From NCBI GenBank assembly GCA_910580235.1, contig CAJTVU010000001.1, forward strand, positions 124,001 through 188,000: 64,000 bases of DNA, read 5' to 3'. This document shows positions 59,310 to 64,000 of the stretch, in pieces (within the stretch, counting starts at the first letter, position 1; every line of letters begins with the position of its first letter). This stretch comes from an uncultured Dorea sp. Its GTDB lineage: Bacteria; Bacillota; Clostridia; Lachnospirales; Lachnospiraceae. Both the position numbers and the translations under genes were made by a program. The notes beneath the pieces are model-generated. The model was given only the letters and a program-made list of their open reading frames with translations. It had not been told where the DNA came from and did no database searches.

Positions 59310-60395
59310 TTATTTCGCCCGGATATACCCTTTCGCCGTCAGGCTCTCAGCGCACAGCACCGCTCCGCCTGCGGCTCCGCGCACAGTATTGTGGGAAAGG
59401 CCCACGAACTTGTAATCGAACATCGTATCTTCCCGTAAGCGGCCGATAGACACTCCCATGCCGTTCTCGTAATCTACATCCATCTTCACCTGCGGGCGGT
59501 CGTCGTCCTCCAGGTACTGGATGAACTGCTTCGGCGCGCTTGGGAGATCTTCCTCCTGCGGGAATCCTCGGAAGCTTGTCAATTTCTCGATCAGCTGCTC
59601 TTTCGTCGGCTTCTTCTCGAAGTTAATGAACACTGCCGCTGTATGCCCGTTCAGCACCGGGACCCGGACGCACTGACATGTGATCTTCGGAAGGCTCGCT
59701 TTCACGATAACGCCGTCCTCCACCCTGCCAAGCACGCGCAAAGGCTCCTGCTCGCTCTTCTCCTCCTCGCCGCCGATATAAGGGATGATATTCTCCACCA
59801 TCTCCGGCCAGTCTGCAAAGTTCTTCCCTGCTCCAGAGATTGCCTGGTACGTCGTAGCCACCACCTCTTTCGGCCCGAATTCTCTCCATGCGGCAAGGCA
59901 CGGCGCATAGCTCTGGATAGAGCAGTTAGGCTTTACCGCAATAAACCCGCGGACCGTCCCAAGCCTCTTTTTCTGGTCTTTAATCACATCAAAATGCTCT
60001 GCGTTGATCTCCGGCACTACCATAGGAACGTCCGGCGTCCATCTGTGGGCGCTGTTGTTGGACACTACCGGCGTCTCTGCCTTCGCATAGGCCTCCTCGA
60101 TCGCACGGATCTCGTCCTTCGTCATATCGACGGCGCTGAATACAAAGTCCACGGACTCCGCTACCTTCTCCACTTCATTTACATTGGCCACCTTCAATCC
60201 CTTGACAGATTCCGGCATCGGCGTATCCATCTTCCAGCGCCCGCCCACTGCCTCCTCATACGTCTTTCCAGCCGAGCGTGGGCTTGCAGCCACTGTAACG
60301 ACTTCAAACCACGGGTGATCTTCTAAAAGGGCGATAAACCTCTGCCCTACCATCCCTGTCGCGCCTAATATCCCTACTTTTAATTTCTGTTCCAT
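59310..60395 (-). CDS. asd: Aspartate-semialdehyde dehydrogenase
   Basis: NADPH enzyme making aspartate semialdehyde for lysine/diaminopimelate, threonine and methionine. The 361-residue product has the dinucleotide loop VGILGATGMVGQRF, catalytic cysteine in KPNCSIQSYAPCLAA, and QAISGAGKNF. It resembles the fungal/archaeal-type Asd family (about 350-360 residues). The ATG at 60393-60395 follows AGGAGAGGACAGAG; a start 13 codons earlier is less likely. The gene stands alone. Confidence 0.95.
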   Translation of the reverse strand: MEQKLKVGILGATGMVGQRFIALLEDHPWFEVVTVAASPRSAGKTYEEAVGGRWKMDTPMPESVKGLKVANVNEVEKVAESVDFVFSAVDMTKDEIRAIEEAYAKAETPVVSNNSAHRWTPDVPMVVPEINAEHFDVIKDQKKRLGTVRGFIAVKPNCSIQSYAPCLAAWREFGPKEVVATTYQAISGAGKNFADWPEMVENIIPYIGGEEEKSEQEPLRVLGRVEDGVIVKASLPKITCQCVRVPVLNGHTAAVFINFEKKPTKEQLIEKLTSFRGFPQEEDLPSAPKQFIQYLEDDDRPQVKMDVDYENGMGVSIGRLREDTMFDYKFVGLSHNTVRGAAGGAVLCAESLTAKGYIRAK

Positions 60396-60466
60396 CTCTG
60401 TCCTCTCCTGCCTTTCCATATTGTCCAAGATCATCCACGCTCTTTAAGATAATCCACATGATGTTG

Positions 60467-60639
60467 GATGATACCTACGGATTGCTGCGTGCTACGCACT
60501 CCCGCAATCCTACCCGCTATTCGCATATCGTGGGATTATCATCCCACTTTTAGGCTCATATCGGGGCGGGTCCCAAGGTCTTTCATCCACTTATGAGCAA
60601 GCTCATGTGGATCGAAGACCTTTGGCCCCTGGTATCATC
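60467..60639. repeat. Palindrome-rich element between argH and asd
   Basis: About 173 bp bounded by GATGATACC (60467-60475) and GGTATCATC (60631-60639). Inside are a hairpin GGATTGC/GCAATCC (60479-60510), GTGGGATTATCATCCCAC, and a ~53-base imperfect hairpin from CCAAGGTCTT to AAGACCTTTGG. One end overlaps the argH stop codon. It looks like a REP/MITE-type insertion that reaches the end of argH. Together with the asd leader it fills the gap 60396-60637. Confidence 0.75.
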
Positions 60640-62017
60640 AGTATTCTTCTAGATAGCGTTTGTATATGTTAAGCGCTTCCTGCATAGCCGCCGGGCCGGG
60701 AGCTCCTGTCGTCACACGTTTTCCGACGCACGTCTTAAGGCTGATCGCCTCGTAGATGTCCTCCTTAAATACCGGCGATATCTTTCGGTATTCTTCTAAA
60801 GACAGGTCGTCAAGAGCGATCCCTTTCTCAATGCACGTAAGCACCAGCCGCCCTACGATCCCGTGAGCGTCCCTGAACGGCACGCCGTGGTTCACAAGAT
60901 AATCCGCCGCGTCAGTGGCATTGGTAAACCCGTGCTTCGCGCTCTCTTCCATCCGTTCTTTTCTAAACTGCATCGTGCGGAGCATCCCTGCGAACAGCAT
61001 AAGACATCCTTTCACATTGTCAATAGCGTCGAACGCCCACTCCTTATCTTCCTGCATGTCCTTATTGTAGGCCAGCGGGAGCCCCTTCATCGTGACAAGA
61101 AGCGAGTTCAGAGCGCCGTACACCCGTCCTGTCTTGCCCCGTACAAGCTCTGCTATATCCGGGTTCTTCTTCTGGGGCATAATACTGCTCCCTGTGCTGT
61201 AAGCGTCGTCGATCTCCACGAACTGATACTCATTAGAATTCCAGATGATCACTTCCTCACAGAAGCGGCTCAAATGCATCATAATAATAGATAGAGCAGA
61301 CAGGAGCTCCAGAAGGTAGTCTCTGTCCGACACCCCGTCCATACTGTTGAGCGTGGGCCCGTCAAATCCCAGGATCGCCGCAGTGTACTGACGATCCAGC
61401 GGATACGTCGTCCCCGCCAGTGCACCCGACCCCAGAGGGCACGTATTCATCCTTCTGTAGATATCCTGCAGCCTTTCATGGTCTCGCTTAAACATCTCAA
61501 AATAGGCTCCCATGTGATGCGCCAGCGTAATAGGCTGCGCTTTTTGAAGATGCGTGAATCCTGGCATGTAAGTCTCAAGATTCTCCTCCATAATATCATA
61601 AATGGCAAGAAGCACTTCCTTCACCTGCCGATCCAGCAGCAGCGCCTCCTCCCTCGCATACAGCTTCATATCGAGCGCCACCTGGTCGTTCCTGCTTCTC
61701 CCTGTATGCAGCTTCTTTCCCGCATCGCCGATGCGCTCGATCAGCGCCGCCTCCACGAAGCTGTGGATATCCTCATACTCCTCCGTTATCTCAAGGCTTC
61801 CTTCCCGCACATCCTCCAGGATCCCCGTAAGCCCTGCGATAATCTCCTCCTTCTCCGTCTCTGTCAGAATCCCCTGTTTTGCAAGCATCATCACATGCGC
61901 GATGCTCCCCCGGATATCCTGTGCATAGAACCTCTTGTCAAACGAGATCGATGCATTGAACTTATATACAAGCTCGTCCGTCTCCTTTGTGAAGCGCCCT
62001 CCCCATAACTGTGCCAT
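60638..62017 (-). CDS. argH: Argininosuccinate lyase
   Basis: Last enzyme of arginine synthesis, splitting argininosuccinate into arginine and fumarate. The 459-residue product has the family opening MAQLWGGRFTKETDELVYKFNASISFDKR, the HTGRSRNDQVALDMKLY block, THLQKAQPITLAHH and the signature GSSIMPQKKNPD. It follows queH by 26 bases in the same direction. The stop lies within the terminal repeat of the 60467-60639 element. Confidence 0.97.
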   Translation of the reverse strand: MAQLWGGRFTKETDELVYKFNASISFDKRFYAQDIRGSIAHVMMLAKQGILTETEKEEIIAGLTGILEDVREGSLEITEEYEDIHSFVEAALIERIGDAGKKLHTGRSRNDQVALDMKLYAREEALLLDRQVKEVLLAIYDIMEENLETYMPGFTHLQKAQPITLAHHMGAYFEMFKRDHERLQDIYRRMNTCPLGSGALAGTTYPLDRQYTAAILGFDGPTLNSMDGVSDRDYLLELLSALSIIMMHLSRFCEEVIIWNSNEYQFVEIDDAYSTGSSIMPQKKNPDIAELVRGKTGRVYGALNSLLVTMKGLPLAYNKDMQEDKEWAFDAIDNVKGCLMLFAGMLRTMQFRKERMEESAKHGFTNATDAADYLVNHGVPFRDAHGIVGRLVLTCIEKGIALDDLSLEEYRKISPVFKEDIYEAISLKTCVGKRVTTGAPGPAAMQEALNIYKRYLEEY

Positions 62018-62043
62018 AAATATCGTCCTTTCCAGAATGTTTC

Positions 62044-62661
62044 TTAATTTTTTCTTCCCCCATCCCTCATAGAGAACTCACATCCGCAGTAATCCTGCCG
62101 GTACAAGCCCAGCTCTCTGGAGAGCTCTATGGAGCGTTTATATCCGTTCTTCTTTTTGAAATCTGATTGCAGATAAGGCACGCCGAATTGTGTCCCAAGG
62201 CGCATCCCAATCTCGTTGAGCTTCCCGGCATTCTTAAGAGGGCTAATGCTAAGAGTCGTGGTAAAATAGTCGAACTCGCCCTCTCTCGCAAGCCTCGCCG
62301 CCTCCTTAAGCCTCAGCTCATAACATTTCAGGCAGCGCGGCCCGCCTTCCTTTAAATGCTCCATGCCTTTCGCCATCTCATAAAATGCATCTTTGTCATA
62401 GCTTCCCGCCATGAAAGAGACAGGATATGTGCATTTCATGTGCCGGATCAGCTCCTGCTGCTCTAAGATACGCTTCGTATACTCGCTCTCAGGGAAAATA
62501 TTCGGATTATAGTAAAATACCGTAATCTCAAAATATTCGCTCAAATATTCCAGCACATAGCTGCTGCAAGGCGCGCAGCAGCTGTGGAGCAAAAGCTTTG
62601 GGACCTTCCCCTCTTTCTGCAGGCTGACGGTCAGCTTGTCCAATTCTTTCTGGTAGTTCAC
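62044..62661 (-). CDS. queH: Epoxyqueuosine reductase QueH
   Basis: Cobalamin-independent 4Fe-4S enzyme that reduces epoxyqueuosine to queuosine in tRNA. The 205-residue product has the cysteine motifs LLHSCCAPCSSYVLEYL, GGPRCLKCYELRL and YRQDYCGCEFS. The ribosome site AAGGAGATCTACT places the start at a GTG (62659-62661), VNYQKELDKL; the frame opens earlier at 62823 but is preceded there by promoter DNA. Confidence 0.9.
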   Translation of the reverse strand: MNYQKELDKLTVSLQKEGKVPKLLLHSCCAPCSSYVLEYLSEYFEITVFYYNPNIFPESEYTKRILEQQELIRHMKCTYPVSFMAGSYDKDAFYEMAKGMEHLKEGGPRCLKCYELRLKEAARLAREGEFDYFTTTLSISPLKNAGKLNEIGMRLGTQFGVPYLQSDFKKKNGYKRSIELSRELGLYRQDYCGCEFSMRDGGRKN

Positions 62662-62718
62662 AGTAGATCTCCTTTTTGCAGCACCGACAGGCAGACAACG
62701 GCATACGTGCCGCCATCT

Positions 62719-62732
62719 GTAAACTGAGGGTA
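62719..62732 (+). repeat. Copy of the dispersed motif between queH and the ABC importer
   Basis: GTAAACTGAGGGTA, running into TATACT (62731-62736), a possible -10 for the importer ATPase on the plus strand. On the minus strand the same site lies at the likely transcription start of queH. Confidence 0.5.
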
Positions 62733-62742
62733 TACTATAGCA

Positions 62743-62771
62743 ATTATAACTTCCCTTCCCTGTTCTGGCAA
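62743..62771 (-). promoter_or_regulatory. Promoter of queH-argH
   Basis: Minus strand TTGCCA (62766-62771), 17-base spacer, TATAAT (62743-62748). Confidence 0.8.
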
Positions 62772-62845
62772 GAGTGAATCTCGCACGGATCTGCAAATTC
62801 CACATAGTATAAGGTATATGCATACTTTTACCGGAGGTTTTCCAG

Positions 62846-63613
62846 ATGGAGCAAGTATTAGAACTTAAGAATATCCATTACGCCTACCATAACCTCGAAG
62901 GAGAGACCCCCGCGGTGACCGACATCTCTTTTTGCCTGGGAAAAGGCGAGTTCGTGGCCATCGTCGGGCCTTCCGGCTGCGGCAAATCCACGCTCCTCTC
63001 ACTGATCGCAGGGCTTCTTGTCCCAGAAAAGGGATTGATTAAGATCAACGGGAAATACTTGCGCGAAAGCACGACCAATGTAGGGTACATGTTACAGCAC
63101 GACGAGCTCTTTGAATGGCGGACCGTCTATCACAATGTCATCTTAGGACTGGAGATCCAGCATATGCTCTCGGCAAGGACGAAAGAGCGGGCTCACGACC
63201 TCTTAGATCTGTACGGCCTGAAACAATTTGAATACGCCCGTCCGTCCGAGCTCTCCGGAGGGATGCGCCAGAGAGCCGCTCTCATACGCACGCTTGTCCT
63301 GGATCCTGACGTGCTCCTCCTCGACGAGCCTTTCTCGGCTCTTGATTACCAGACGAGGCTGAACGTAGGGGACGACATCGGCCGGATCATCAGGCAGGAA
63401 GGAAAATCCGCGCTCCTTGTCACCCACGACCTGTCGGAAGCCATATCCTTAGCCGATCGAGTAATCGTGCTATCTGGGCGCCCCGCCACTATACAACAGA
63501 CGATACCACTTATCTTCGACCTTCCGGAAGACACGCCCCTTGCAAGGCGCAACGCCCCGGAATTCAAGACATATTTCAATTTAATATGGAAGGAGTTGAA
63601 TACAGATGAATAG
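62846..63613 (+). CDS. ABC importer ATPase (SsuB/TauB/ThiZ type)
   Basis: A 255-residue ATP-binding subunit with Walker A GPSGCGKSTLLSLIAG, signature LSGGMRQRAALIRTL, Walker B VLLLDEPFSALDYQ and H-loop VTHDLSEAISLADR. It belongs to the nitrate/sulfonate/thiamine-precursor family. The binding protein is not in the window, so the substrate is open. GGAGG lies before the ATG. It overlaps the permease start by eight bases. Confidence 0.92.
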   Translation: MEQVLELKNIHYAYHNLEGETPAVTDISFCLGKGEFVAIVGPSGCGKSTLLSLIAGLLVPEKGLIKINGKYLRESTTNVGYMLQHDELFEWRTVYHNVILGLEIQHMLSARTKERAHDLLDLYGLKQFEYARPSELSGGMRQRAALIRTLVLDPDVLLLDEPFSALDYQTRLNVGDDIGRIIRQEGKSALLVTHDLSEAISLADRVIVLSGRPATIQQTIPLIFDLPEDTPLARRNAPEFKTYFNLIWKELNTDE

Positions 63614-64000
63614 CCCTTCAACGGAGCAGACAGCCTATCTGCTCCGCATGCAAAAGCACAGGCGCATCGTCCGTATCTCCCGGATCCTGATCCTGTGTAC
63701 CTTCCTTTTTCTTTGGGAATTTACTGCAAATGTGGGGATCATCGATTCTTTCATCTTCAGCAGCCCCTCAAAGATCGCGCTCTGCTTCTGGGGCATGGTG
63801 CTGGATAAGAGCATCTTCCTCCACATGGGGATCACCCTTTATGAGACTGCGCTTAGCTTCCTCCTCGTAATCGCTGTCAGCATCCTCGTAGCAGTCGCGC
63901 TCTGGTTCAGCGCCAGGCTCTCAGAGATACTGGATCCCTATCTGGTAGTGCTGAACAGCCTGCCAAAATCAGCCCTTGCTCCGCTTCTCATCGTGTGGCT
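63606..64000 (+). CDS. ABC importer permease (SsuC/TauC/ThiX type), partial
   Basis: The first ~131 residues are visible; the gene continues past the window end. A basic N-terminus (RMQKHRRIVRISR) and a membrane segment (ILILCTFLFLWEFTANVGI) are followed by ITLYETALSFLLVIAVSILVAVALW and the start of the BPD_transp_1 loop YLVVLNSLPKSALAPLLIVWL. AAGGAG precedes the ATG. Translationally coupled to the ATPase. Confidence 0.88.
   Translation, partial: MNSPSTEQTAYLLRMQKHRRIVRISRILILCTFLFLWEFTANVGIIDSFIFSSPSKIALCFWGMVLDKSIFLHMGITLYETALSFLLVIAVSILVAVALWFSARLSEILDPYLVVLNSLPKSALAPLLIVW

Noticed and set aside
59214..59438. 74-codon plus-strand frame reaching from element copy 2 into asd
   Set aside because: Overlaps the end of asd in antisense and has no counterpart in copy 1.
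62662..62823. Longer queH starting at 62823
   Set aside because: The region contains the queH promoter; a GTG with a strong ribosome site at 62661 matches the family length.

Overview
The window reads as chromosomal DNA of a spore-forming Lachnospiraceae-type clostridium (Clostridium cluster XIVa). An alpha/beta small acid-soluble spore protein, GerW (YtfJ) with its DUF2953 partner, and YlbJ mark an endospore former. AGGAGG-type ribosome sites, tightly overlapping operons and the order asp23 - fakA-like - recG - ssp and rsmD - coaD - coiled-coil - ylbJ are typical of that family. The species cannot be fixed from sequence alone. I see no rRNA, tRNA, CRISPR array, prophage or transposase gene.

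Layout. 1-4.1 kb: his operon (hisZ-hisG-hisD-hisB, all minus) behind a near-consensus promoter. 4.1-10.9 kb: minus-strand RNA-modification and recombination operon (rsmF-like, rsuA-like, HAD phosphatase, ygiQ, a membrane protein, an RluA-family synthase, recU). 11-16 kb: M23 peptidase, pepD, ylbJ, coiled-coil protein, coaD, rsmD. 16-27.8 kb: an accessory block lying between parts of the usual recG-ssp / rsmD-coaD neighbourhood. It holds a 4Fe-4S aldo-keto reductase and rubrerythrin, a phosphocholine/teichoic-acid cluster (CPBP protease, TagF-like transferase, a YidC-alkaline phosphatase superfamily fusion, LicC, LicA, LicB), and an Fe-alcohol dehydrogenase with a divergent AraC regulator. 28-37.9 kb: ssp, recG, fakA-like, asp23, rpmB, a small membrane protein, gerW, DUF2953, and a SEDS/PBP2 pair. 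37.9-49.2 kb: U32 protein, zapA, ruvAB, a Gx-transporter/NusG-II pair divergent from apbE, a hexapeptide-repeat protein, topB, ppk1. 49.3-50.2 kb: ribU under an FMN riboswitch. 50.2-58.9 kb: accessory genes (CPBP, two GNATs, DUF1294, DUF401, DUF1905 with a repeat insertion, a MarR-controlled ABC exporter, a VOC protein, a ferredoxin-nitroreductase). 59.3-64 kb: asd, argH, queH, and the start of a SsuBC/TauBC-type importer.

The parts least explained by ordinary annotation are these. (1) Two ~360-bp intergenic elements (32451-32812 and 58943-59299) share a conserved core and long nested stems whose sequence changes are mutually compensating, so structure is under selection. (2) A 921-residue YidC/Oxa1-like plus LtaS/sulfatase-like fusion sits in a lic/tag operon and lacks the conserved groove arginine of YidC; no LicD transferase is visible. 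(3) A 14-nt motif, GTANACTGAGGGTA, recurs in six to eight intergenic spots, mostly in promoters or 5' leaders. (4) An in-frame tandem insertion of a 66-bp palindromic repeat near the start of a DUF1905 gene. (5) A compact divergent flavinylation/electron-transfer-like module (Gx transporter, NusG-II, ApbE) shares one dyad operator.
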